A stretch of DNA of 64,000 nt from Stercorarius parasiticus. Taxonomy: Eukaryota; Chordata; Aves; Charadriiformes; Stercorariidae. The stretch covers positions 596,135-660,134 of the forward strand of contig VWZL01000259.1 of the NCBI GenBank assembly GCA_013396915.1, written 5' to 3'. Shown piece by piece: positions 53,404 through 63,779 of this stretch. Numbering within the stretch: the stretch's first letter is position 1; every line of letters starts with the position of its first letter. The notes beneath the pieces are model-generated. The model had not been told where the DNA came from. It searched no databases and saw only the letters and a list, made by a program, of their open reading frames with translations. Both the position numbers and the translations under genes were made by a program.

Positions 53404-53428
53404 ATGTGTGTGCGCGCATGCGTGCGCA
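53404..53428. promoter_or_regulatory. 25-bp alternating purine-pyrimidine run with NRF1-like site
   Basis: ATGTGTGTGCGCGCATGCG, continuing TGCGCA, alternates purine and pyrimidine at every position, so it is a good Z-DNA candidate. It includes GCGCATGCGT (53414-53423), one base from the NRF1 core GCGCATGCGC. No promoter features are seen immediately beside it. The nearest CpG island is about 1.4 kb to the right. Confidence 0.45.
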
Positions 53429-54799
53429 GGCAGGGAAATAAGTCCAGCATTACCCATAGTATGGGTATTTGTTAAGTCTGCGTACAATCAGAAAGGAAAA
53501 AGAGCAAGCATATGAATCCCTTCATGAAGTAGCGTAGAGAATACCAAACTGCAGTATTAATAACCTCCTGTTATTGAATACTCCATCTGTTCATCATGCC
53601 AACTTATCCTCACTTAGAGCACTCCCCTTGTCATAATATTTTGTACCACACTCCCCTCCCTCCTCGAAGCAGCAGTTCCAGTTTAGAACTAAACATTTGC
53701 CCGGTCATGTAACCCCACCGAGGAGATGGTCTCATTGCCTGTATCTGTTTATGTTTGTCTATAACAAAAAAATGCAACTGAACTCTAATTTCATTTCTGA
53801 GTTTTCACTTTCCACTATTAATTTTTCCTGGAGATACTTCCATATCCATATTGGTATTCACAGATACTGCATTTGTGGTTTAAGCTTGTTCTACCCCTAA
53901 TGCTTGTTCCTGCTGATACTTTGCCACATGGCAACTTAAATAGTTAAAAAAAAAAATTTTTTTTACAGCTTTCATATGTATATATTTTTATATTTGTTAA
54001 CATCTATAAATGGCAATAAAGTGGTTAACCACTTTAAAGTGATTAAAACCAAATTTGTTTATTTATAAAAACCCCACGAGGCACTTGGCTGGATGCTGCC
54101 CTAGTGATGCAGAGTGAGAATCTAGAGAAACTGTTGTTTGACGATGTCTGAGACGCCTCTCCTGAGCCACAAAAGGCTTTCCCATGAATACAGGGGGAAA
54201 ATGAAGAAAGTCAGAGGCTGCATAAACTTGTCCTGGGAGTTATCTCCCGATCCTGCTGGATAACCCCATGGAAGGGACACTACTGGAGAATGATGGGGAA
54301 AAATAAGTTATTAGGGAGCTGGAGTCAAGTTGCTAAAGACTGCCTATAAGCTAAAATCTTTTACTTGTGTCCTGAGCTCCCCGGGTGGCAACTATTCCTG
54401 AAATCCACACAACTTGGAGGCTGAAACCGCCCTTAATAACCTTTGGGTTCATATATTCCCCTCTCAAACAAACAAAACCCCCAAAACCCAAAGGAAAAGC
54501 TACAGCCTGTGCATATAGAAGCACAGAAGAGATGATCTGCTCCTAGTATCAGGCATGTCACTTACCAAAGTGAGTTACTAATGAATGAGCCCCTGTAACT
54601 ATTTGTATTAGCTACCTCTAATATTCCCATCACCAGGGCTATCCTAACTATTGCAGGCCGATAGTGCAGAATCCAGAATCTTCATGCCTACTCCCCTCCC
54701 TTTCTGTGCACAAGTTTTTAAAAATTGCCCCGGGTGCAGTCAGCAGAATTAACTCTTCAGATCATCCCGCAAAATGATTGAAAAAAAATAAAAAACCCA
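53429..54799. other. Non-coding sequence left of the CpG island
   Basis: Contains an A11T8 run (53946-53964) and the palindrome at 54018-54035. No repeat or exon was recognised. GC content rises toward 54.8 kb. Confidence 0.5.
54018..54035. promoter_or_regulatory. 18-bp perfect palindrome AAAGTGGTTAACCACTTT
   Basis: The sequence is its own reverse complement. It places two outward-facing AAGTGG/CCACTT elements (resembling NKX2-type homeodomain sites) around a GTTAAC core. A third AAAGTG copy follows at once (54036-54041). The symmetry suits a dimeric DNA-binding protein, but the binding role is inference. Confidence 0.4.
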
Positions 54800-55062
54800 A
54801 ACGTGTGAGTGGAGGTACCGACACCCGACGCTGGGAGCTTGGCTTGGAGGAGTGGGACAGACATAGGCTGAGCAGGCTCCCCCTCAGCCAGGGCACCCCG
54901 AATTCCTCTGGACCGGCCAGACCCCACACCTCGGCTCAGTTTGGCAGCCCGCTCGCCCCTGCCTCCAAGTTGGTAAGAGCTTTGCCATTTCCCTACGCCT
55001 GAGGAGAATCAGGCCCTGGCTCACGGCTGAGCTCAGAAAATTGCGCTAATATCTTCATTTTA

Positions 55063-55422
55063 TCAGAGGCTGACCTGTTGTCCCCGCTCCACCCCCCCTT
55101 CCCTTCCTCGGCCGTTCTCTGAGGGGGCGTCGGGCCTCCCGCCACCCTCGAGGTGCTGCTGTGGCAGCGCGGGCCGTGACCGCTGACAGAAACCGAGCGT
55201 TTTGTTGCTGGGGAAAAAAAAGGAAAAAAGCCGGGGTTTTCGCTCGCCGGGCTTGTTTGCGGGGAAGGGGACGGAACGAGCTAACACCCCCTGCCTGCCC
55301 CTAGCCGCCGCTCCGCTTCCCGGCCGCGGCTGAGGTGGCAGCTGTGGGAGAAGGCGTAAAAGTTCCTCAGGCGGCTGGCCCCGGATCCTTCCTCCTCTCA
55401 GCAGCGGGAGCTCCGGGGCCAT
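55063..55422 (-). other. Candidate first coding exon on minus strand, unassigned
   Basis: From the ATG at 55422 in the context GCCGCCATGG the frame runs 119 codons to a stop, starting MAPELPLLRGG. It is Pro/Arg/Gly-rich, as frames in CpG islands commonly are, and no domain is recognised. If real, it would probably splice out before the stop. A weak donor CAG|GTCAGC lies just before the end. The + strand alternative uses the same CCATGG. Only one, or neither, is likely to be used. Confidence 0.22.
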
Positions 55423-55500
55423 GGCGGCGCTGCGGGTCCCCGCCGCCCTCACCCCTCCCTCAGCCGGGCGGGGCGGGGCGGGGCCGGCGCGTGGCGGCAG
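55421..55500 (+). other. Candidate first coding exon on plus strand, unassigned
   Basis: ATG at 55421 in the context GGGGCCATGG opens a frame MAALRVPAALTPPSAGRG and on. It meets CAG|GTAGCG at 55500/55501 one base before it would stop, so splicing there would leave phase 2. The short Ala/Arg-rich start could be a mitochondrial targeting sequence, but that is a guess. I found no convincing second exon downstream in the window. Confidence 0.22.
55466..55483. promoter_or_regulatory. Tandem GC boxes / G-quadruplex motif
   Basis: GGGCGGGGCGGGGCGGGG: three overlapping SP1-type GGGCGG boxes and four G runs with single-base loops, a textbook quadruplex pattern. It lies about 45 bases right of the paired ATG, so in a minus-strand gene it would sit just upstream of the start codon. 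Confidence 0.8.
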
Positions 55501-55739
55501 GTAGCGGGTGGGCCAGCTGCGGCGCGGGCGGCGGGGTGAGCGTCTGCGTCCCTCCGATTTCCCGAAAAATTAATATAGTGTCTCGGGCCTTCGACAACGT
55601 CCTGGGAAGCGTTGTAACCAGCTTGTTAATCTTGGCTTTGATTTTTTTTAAATAGGCTGTTTAAACATTTGTGGCAGGCAATACAAAAGACCTGAAAATG
55701 CACAAATCTCACAGCTCACGGGATTAAAAAAAAAATAAA

Positions 55740-55740
55740 N
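55740..55740. other. Ambiguous base (N) after an A-rich run
   Basis: A single N follows an A-rich run of about 14 bases, like the one at 18847. It is probably a homopolymer artefact. It directly adjoins a strong minus-strand donor-like site (GGAG|GTAAGT, 55741-55750). Confidence 0.95.
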
Positions 55741-58635
55741 ACTTACCTCCAATTCAATACATTTACCCAGATCAACATCTCAGCTCAACACACAGTTTCC
55801 CTACTTGAACACAGAAATTAGAGAAAGTTAATGAGTTCAGACATTCACAATTAAGACTCCTGCTGTGCCAGATTAATACTCAGATTTTCAGTTTTACACT
55901 GTGTGTAACCAAAACTCCTTTGAGATGTTTTTTTTGGGATGCTTTTGGGCCTACAGTTGGGTCTCTGCGCAGAGAGCAGTGGCCGGGGAGCGGCTGGGGT
56001 TGGGGCAGCGTGTCCCGCGTCCCTGCGTGGTTTGTGCTTTGGAGAACCAACCGCTCCAGCAGCTTCAGTGGCACAGAAGCAGAGAGCTTCAATTAAGTAG
56101 AGAGATTCTACTTATTTTAGAATTGAGAGTTGATTAGGGCTTGAGTGTGATTGAAAAGAGCTGATGGCTCTTCCTGCCCAAATACATATTAGATGTTGAC
56201 TCTAAATAATGTGATTTCCTCACCCAACAGGGTGCCAGAGGACAATAAGGATTTTATTTCAGTCCCGCACTTTATGGAAAGCGTCAAATTCTGTTGTGTA
56301 TCAGTGTCTGAGATTCACATTGCCCCTTCCCATCAGGCAGCACACCACTGATATTAACATTCCTATGGAAATCTCTTCCCAGAATGGGCATGTTCCTCCT
56401 GCGTGACTATGACATTACTAATGCCGTGTTCTCGGCCTGGCGATGGACGGGAATCCTCTGCTTTCCCTGAGTCACCACCCCCTAGTCATTGCCCAGCCCC
56501 TGCCAGGGAGGGAGACTGCACTCCACGTCACCTGGGCAGAGGCATCCAACACAGGGCGAAAAACAATTAAATATTTCTTTTCATCTACATAATAAATAAA
56601 TAAATTTCTGAGTAACAAAAAGCAAGGACTCCATAGAAAGATCTAAAATCCGCAATCTACTACAGTTGTTGTGACTACTGTCAGTTATTGTCAGGCTTCT
56701 AACTTTCAAACAGATAACACCGTGCAACAGAACCGTTTTCAAGTTTTGCAATACCTTATATGGAGTGACTTTTACTGGAAAAATAGGTCAAAACAAGTCA
56801 GTAAGAATGATTTCCACAAGAGGGAGTCTTTAAACAGAAAATGATCTGACTATTTTGACCCAGCTACAGTCTGGTTTACCATCTTTAAAAAGATATGGTT
56901 GCTTTAAGCACTTGGTATTACCCCAAATATTATTCTATTAAGACAGACACTATAACATTCACTTAACAGGTTTTAATATTCAAACTTGTTAAAATATAAC
57001 ACAAAAATCCATTGACTACTTTTTTATTTGCTGTTCAGTCCTGGTGGAGTTAGTCAAGCAGTGTTAGCTCTCCTGTTTTTACAGGACGGAATTTGTGGCA
57101 GGTAACCATCACAGCCACCTGCGGAGCCCTGGCCAGGCCGGCCAACTGCACAGCCTGGAAAGGGTGTCAGGAGCCGACCTGAGTCAGATCTTCTTTTCCA
57201 GTGAAAATTCCAGCAGTCCTCGCCCTTCACTTCACAGGATGAACCCAGCGGCTGCCTTTCCTATAGGGCTCAGACCCCCACCGCCCCAGTCGGAACCGCT
57301 GGCCCAGCACAGCAGCGGAGCATCAGCCTCCGCAGCCCTGCTACAGGCCAGCGCTGCTCCCCTCCCGTGGCCACAGACACACCGCCAGCATTACCCAACA
57401 ATTCTCAAAATCACTCTAATGGTTGCAGAGAAGATATTTTAATCCCAAACAGAAATGAAAAGCAGTTTTGGAATATAATTACTGTTATTTCTTATCTGCA
57501 ACAAAGAAAATTAGAAGCCATTACCTAACTATGACTGAGATCGGTCTTTTTACTCTGAAATGGCTATTTCTGTGATTTGCTCCCAAACATATTTTATATA
57601 AAACTGTCTTCATTTGTCAGATGAAGTAAAAAGAAATACAGATTTGCTTTAAAGGTTCTGGTTTTGAATCGTTTTATGTGCTTTTATCAAATATTCCTAT
57701 GAAGTTTAAAGTACACAAAAGATGTGAGCAAGACAGAAGATTGGGTAACAGCATCTAGATTTCTTCTTTGATTCCTTTATTCTTGTGAGTGCTTGAAAGC
57801 CTGCAGCAGTTTTTCAACAACAGTTATTGAGAAAAGGCTGACTTCAGCCTATTCATTCTGAACATCTGGACAGAACCTAACAACAGTAATTAAAACCCAC
57901 TAAATTGGTAACAATACCAAATGGCTAGAGATGGAATCCTGCCTATTGTCCCACCCTTCTCTGTGGATTTCTGCTAGGTCAATCCAGCCTGCTCTGAAAA
58001 GCCTCTTCTACGTGTCTCTTTCTGAAGTCTCTGTCAAACAAGAACAGCGTCCAAATTTTCTGGTCACATGAGCATTGCTCTTGGATTTGTTTTACCACAA
58101 ACCCCAGGAAAAGTAAAGACTCAGAGTTAATACAGTTGATAGAAGGTTTGAGGATTCTGTTCTTTTCAAATAAATTACATACAATGACCTATAATGTCTG
58201 CTTCCTTGTTTTAGAATGCATCCTTGTAAAATACTTTTAAAATAATGATTAAATGACAAGTCAGCATTCATGAAGAACATGGAATTGAACAGTACAGAAA
58301 GTTAGTCTTTTTTTTTTTTATCCCAAACACTTTCTTTGTACTGAGGGCAGCAGCACAAAGTCTTGCTTTAACCATTCCACTCGGCCAGAGACACCTCCAG
58401 GCCCTCACCCAGCCTATTCACCCCTTGCCAAGGTCTGCTGTCAGCCACCTCGGCGTGATCCTGCTACCCCCAATGTCACCAGGGGCAAAACACAGCTCTC
58501 TCCATCCCTGGCCCCAGGAAACACAGACTGGAGGGGTATCACACAGCTCGCTTAGCACACGGACACTGGAGGAAGAGAGTCACCATAACCTTCCTTCAGG
58601 CCTCCAACACTCCTTTTCACCATCGCTCAGCCCAA

Positions 58636-58660
58636 GGACCAATGGACAATGACCAATGAA
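58636..58660 (+). promoter_or_regulatory. Paired CCAAT motifs
   Basis: GACCAATG occurs twice, 14 bases apart, with GACAAT between. NF-Y binds CCAAT boxes, and paired boxes are common in promoters. Here there is no CpG island or TATA box close by, so function is uncertain. Confidence 0.3.
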
Positions 58661-59011
58661 GGGGACTAATATCTGCTTTCTAGCTGTTCCTAAGAGAAAC
58701 CCTCAGTGACCCCTTTGCAACAAGCTGCTTTAAAATTCTCTAAACAATCTATTTTTGCAAGACTCTTCTGCATTTCATATCCCTACTGGTAAAAACTGTC
58801 AACACTCTATTATTTTAATCCTACAATAGGTCCCTTTCCTAGTATTTTTCCAGACACTCTCTGAAAACGTAATATTACTTCTTACATTTTCAAAATTCTC
58901 TACCTTCAATATAATAAAATGTATTGGATCTACCTATTACATTATAATTAATAGTTTTGCCAGTAATAGGTTTTATTATTATATAACTCCAAGTAAGCGC
59001 TTTCAAGACAA

Positions 59012-59190
59012 AACAAAACATAATCCTCACAACATTCCTGTGAAGGGAAGTATTCTAATCCCTGTGCTATAAATACAAAACCTGAAGATCAGTGTGATTG
59101 AGAGCCTTGCCCTAGGACACAAATACACCAAAAAGACAGCAAGAGGAGCCAGGCGTTCTGACTCCCCGTTCAAACCATGGCTACATTCCC
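59012..59190 (+). repeat. MIR SINE
   Basis: A clear MIR copy. 'taatcctcacaacattcctg' and 'tgaagggaagtattctaatc' match 'atcctcacaacaaccctatg', 'aggtaggtactattat'. Then 'aaaacctgaagatcagtg', 'attgagagccttgcccta', 'ggacacaaatacaccaaaaa', 'agaggagccaggcgttctga' and 'ctccccgttcaaaccatggc' follow the remaining MIR order through 'cttgcccaaggtcacaca' to the 3' end. It is old but colinear along about 180 bases. Confidence 0.85.
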
Positions 59191-62100
59191 ACTTCAGTGG
59201 GACCGCTGCTTTAAGCAAATTATTGTATCTCAGCCAATTTTTACTTTCCTTATTAAAATAGAGTTTTGCAAAAAAAAAAAAAAGAACAATAGCGCAATAA
59301 CGTATAACACTGTTCACACAAGAAGCTTGTGAAACTCCATGATAAAGATCTTTAATGCCCTTGTGAAGTGGTTAATTTACTCAGTTACTTCGCGGATCTA
59401 TAGACCTATAATTCCTTCACAGCTCAAAGTGCATGTGCACAGACGTAAAAGCAAGGCTCCATTAAACTAGCGAGCATTTGCTTTCTGTCGTAACCCAGAA
59501 ATTTTCACACACTCATCAGCATCTGTAAATATTAAGAGGTGACAACAACACAGAAATACATAAAACAACAATACAGAAAAATATATTTGAAATCACAGAG
59601 GAAGCGGACCTCCCACCATCCTGTACGCATGGAAGAATAGGGAACATTGTGTGTGGCAACTTAGAGTAAAAGCAAATGACAAACAATTGGTCACTAGTTC
59701 CTTATTTGCAGTAACAACAGCTACTGTGAAGTCATAACACAGGTTCTCAGTATTGCTACCACTAACACAACTTTGCTTATCCTACAGGAAATATTACTTC
59801 CTACAGTGCAGCAGAAACCTTATTATGACAGAAATGATCCATGATGTGCAGCTACAGAAAACAACCACTGCTGGCACTTATAGGGCAATGTGGAAACAGC
59901 AATTAGCAACAGTTGGGAAAATCTGTTACCCAGCAGCAATGGAGGCCACATGATCAGAATTTAAACTGTCACATCACAAACACCGCCAATAAAATGGTAA
60001 CTAGAGCAAGGTACGTTTGTTCAGACTTGATTTGTCTGTCTGTCTCCTTCCCCTGAACCCCAACTTCTTTTTCTGGCTTTGTTCAAATTTATGTAGGCAA
60101 ATATAGAAAGAAGAAGCATGGGATATTTCAGGAAATATTTTGAAATATACTTCTGTGAGACATGATCACATAACACTATATTGGTCTGAAATGACTAATG
60201 GGTCGTCTCTTGTATTTTAATTTTAAGTTGCTAAGTTCTTCTTTCACAGCTAACCATTTCAGTTTTGTGGTGTCTGTAGAAATGTCCTTGTGGGCAATTG
60301 TTTTTTAGTTCCTTCTTTATCTTTTTTTTTTACTTCCTTCATCTGTTGTAAAATAGGTAGCCCAAAATCATGTTTTTACCAGCACTTCCAGAATCTCAAA
60401 GCTTCAAGTTAAACTTATTAATAATATAAGAAAATTTGGGTGTAAATAGATGCAGATCAGCTGGATTCTCTCTGACAATGCTTTATTTCACTGAAGGCAG
60501 GGAATAGAAGTACAAAATAGAAATATACCCCTTTGCCCGCCTGCCTTTCATCACTAACTTTCAAGCATGGCTCTTAAGTACATATAGCAGTGACTCCAGT
60601 TGACAGGGCCAGTGCTCAGCATGACTCCTTTTATCCTGACTAAAGATAAAGCTGAGCTGCATTGGCTTTATTTGACTTATTTTGCAGATCACATTTCAAC
60701 TCTGATCTCTGGTTCACTTCTCCTTTAGCTTAATCCTCAATGCTGCATTCAAGCTTGTATACATCATTTAGCAAGTAGCTTAAATCTTAGCATCAAAGAA
60801 AAATTGTTACGGCAACAGGACTGCCTGCAAAATACCAGCATCAGCCTTTCAAAGACATACAAGTTGTGTGGTTTTCCTGGTTGATATGACAACATGTCCA
60901 TGGACCAAATCTTAAAAGTGGTGAAAGAATGTATGAGTCAATCGTCTTGCACAAATCAAGATTAGATCCATGCAGAGCTTCTCATGAAGAGGAAGCAATG
61001 TTTGAAGCTAATAACAAATACCTTTAGATATTTGTGCCCCATTTCAAGGTATTTTCTTGCCGAATGACCATTATGTAGCAGTACTTTGCAAGTGCAGGAC
61101 ATAAGGCTGGCACAGCACAACAGTTTGCCTCAAAAAGTTTCTGCCCTTCTCATTTACAGTGATTCGTGAGGCTTTTTCTAACATCAATATACTATCTTGA
61201 TTCTACTTTAGACATGGATGTAATTCCACATCCCACTGTCTCTGTAGCAAGAGAGGATTCTTCCTGAAAAGCAACTCTCTCATCTGTTTCAGCACGCCAA
61301 GCTCTCTTTTTTATATGGTCAACACCACAGCTGTAGCTGCATTTCCAGTTGAGTAGGTTTGTTGTGGAAACTAGGACCTAAAATTTCCATGGAAACAATA
61401 CAATTTTAACAATGACTTTTTTTTTAGAATAAATAAATAAATTGAACACAGGGTTTTGAAAAGGTCGAATCATTTTACACTAATCATACCTGACTGACAA
61501 TTAAAGAATTTTTGGTTTAGGTGTGTAATGATTATATTTTAAATGCAATTCATACTATGCAGTATAATATGTCTCTATTTTTAATTAAAAACAAAATTAA
61601 ACATTAACATTTGGAATGAAAGCCCCTTTTGAACGAGCAGAATTTCCCATAGTTATTAGCTCAAATGAGGAGCCTGTCCCTTTGTAGGTCTAAATAGCAC
61701 CTTTGCTCGATATGAACATGATGCAGAACACCAAGCAGATAATTTAAGTTATGAAAACAGAATCCGTGTGAGTGGGTGATAGTGTTAGTACCTCTTTGTA
61801 AAGTATGTTCCTGATTTAATGAAAGGCTTACTATTGCCCTGGTTATGTACAGTTCTACCAGGAAGTAGAATCAAAATGGCAGATAGGTTTTAGCCCTTCT
61901 AAAATATTCTGCGTAATAATGTTCTCATAAAACAAAAGGATAACAGCAATCTTCTTCAGTTACAGCGATGACAGAGGAGAAATATTGACCATTGGCGTTT
62001 ATAATTAACCATGTCATTCTTACACTTACAATGCAATTCCAGCAGCAACTGAAGGCATTGTTGATGGCATAGAAACTGTTTTTGTAAAAACCCATACCAG

Positions 62101-63400
62101 GGTGGCACTGTCTCGGTACAATGCTTCTCTCAGGAACACAAGACAGTTCTCTGATTACATGATGGAGAGAGAGAAAGAAAAACAACAGCCGTCTGTGGCG
62201 TGCCCGCCTGTCTCAGATTTACCACAACTCACTTGTAGTATCTAGGAAGAACTACATAAAAAATGCAAGTAGTTAGCAACTTCTGTTGTTTCTGAGTAAT
62301 ATTGAAACTATGTTACTAGCTGTCCCATGTGTTACTGTATACAACGTTCCACAAAAAATGGTTAAATTGTAGATTTAATGTAATATGATTTTAAGGATCA
62401 CGTTCCTTTCTACAGCTTCAACACAGACAAGGGAGGAATGAATCTGCTCTGTATGATACACGAGACAAGTATGCGAGCCATAAAGTCCATGCCTTTGTAT
62501 GTGTACTGGTATAACCCATCTGCTGCTGATAGACTTTGGAAATAAAATGTTACGTTAAATTTCTTAGGAGCTTAAATGGGTTATCTAATCAATAATTATA
62601 ATTTCTGTTACCCACATCATCACAATTTGTTTGCCAGATTCATATACACACCATGCCCTGGGTGTATTCTGGGGTACATTGTAGCTAGCAAGCATCAAAT
62701 ATTATCTTCACATGGCTCAGGGCCAGAAAGACATGTATATATACACACACGTATCTGTGCATGCATATACACCTTATCTTGGAGAACTGGCTGGAGGGAG
62801 TGGGTTTCTATGAACAGCCTTCCAGACCACACCACTGGCTTATTAGACATTCAACCACTGTATTGTAGAACGATGTTTGATTAATGACTGTATACTCAAC
62901 AAGGAGACTGTACTACAAGTTTCTTGTATGTGTGCTTTTGTATGGACATATCAATACCTGAATGAAAGTATATAAAAACAAACAAGAAAACTCATGCAAC
63001 AAATTAAATCATTAAAGCAATATCTGGAATTGAAGAGGTGGTAAAATGCGGCAGAAGCAAACCCATTTAGAAGAACCTAGAGTAATATATCAAGAAACAG
63101 GGAAATATTTGCCAGTTATTGCGAAGTTTTCCATACCACAAGCGAAAACTCAGCTAAACAGAAAAAAACAGTCCATCTGACTTGGACATATTTCACGAGA
63201 CAGGGATAAAGCCAGGAAAAAACTAGTAACAACCAGAGAACAAACCTCAGCATTATCTTAACACGCTCAAGTTAAAGGTATGAAAGACATATGGAGAAGG
63301 ATGAGTTGGGGAGAGAGGCTGTGGATATCTAGAGCTGGAGCGGGGTGAACCGGAGTTCAGAGACAAGCTGCTTATGGCCCTGACATAGCCCTGCAAAGAG
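59191..63400. other. Non-coding sequence, nothing identified
   Basis: AT-rich, with chance frames only. Simple sequence includes a poly-A run near 59269, T runs near 60325 and 61418, and mixed CA/TA dinucleotides near 62738-62770. Confidence 0.5.
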
Positions 63401-63779
63401 GCACTGACCCTGTGTGCGCTCACAACCCAAATACTCAGACGTGGCTTCAGGCAGAGCCTCCCGCAACGTGAAAGCCATGGCCTCACAGCGCTTACTTTGC
63501 CTTCATCTCCTGCATTTTCGCCCGGTTTTGGGTGGAGAAGCAAGTCTTCCAGCACCACTGCCTCGCTGCAGGGCCACACAGCCGCCGAGCCTCCCACGGA
63601 ACCTAAATGAAGGGCTGCTTTGTTGGGCAGGCTCAAGGCACTCCTTGTTCCTTTGGGAGCAGAGGGGCAGCCTGGACGGAGATGAGAAGAGGGCTGTGGG
63701 AGCACCCAGCTTCCCCCAGATTTGCAGGCGACCATTTCCCCAACCAGGCCCCGGGATGGTGCACCATGTCACCCCAGCA
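63401..63779. other. GC-rising shoulder of the right-hand CpG island
   Basis: GC content climbs here. Frames are open on both strands (63253-63735 -, 160 codons; 63414-63788 +, 124 codons). This is expected where stop codons are rare in GC-rich DNA, and neither contains a recognised domain. Confidence 0.45.

Larger units (their letters stand above)
54800..55620. promoter_or_regulatory. CpG island, probable gene promoter
   Basis: GC- and CpG-rich sequence that stands out sharply from AT-rich flanks, densest from about 55080 to 55560. Tandem GC boxes (GGGCGG, repeated) lie at 55466-55483. A CCATGG at 55419-55424 gives a start codon on each strand: + reads GGGGCCATGG, - reads GCCGCCATGG (the ideal Kozak context). 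Plus-strand splice donors follow at 55500/55501 (CAG|GTAGCG) and near 55534 (GGGTGAGCG). CpG islands of this kind are usual vertebrate promoters. The direction of the gene is not resolved and I cannot name it. Confidence 0.85.
55621..59011. other. Non-coding sequence between CpG islands, unassigned open frame
   Basis: Mostly AT-rich and C-richer on the + strand. A GC-rich patch at 57100-57380 holds an open frame (57095-57442, +; first ATG about 57239), Pro/Ser/Ala-rich, with no domain recognised. A second C-rich patch is at 58370-58670. A perfect-looking minus-strand donor (GAG|GTAAGT) at 55741-55749 could mark a non-coding exon, but all three frames leading into it are closed. Confidence 0.4.

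Noticed and set aside
57085..57101. Possible 17-nt microexon (acceptor tctcctgtttttacag, then GACGGAATTTGTGGCAG, then gtaacc)
   Set aside because: The borders fit, but short acceptor-donor pairs like this arise by chance often. There is no flanking exon to join.
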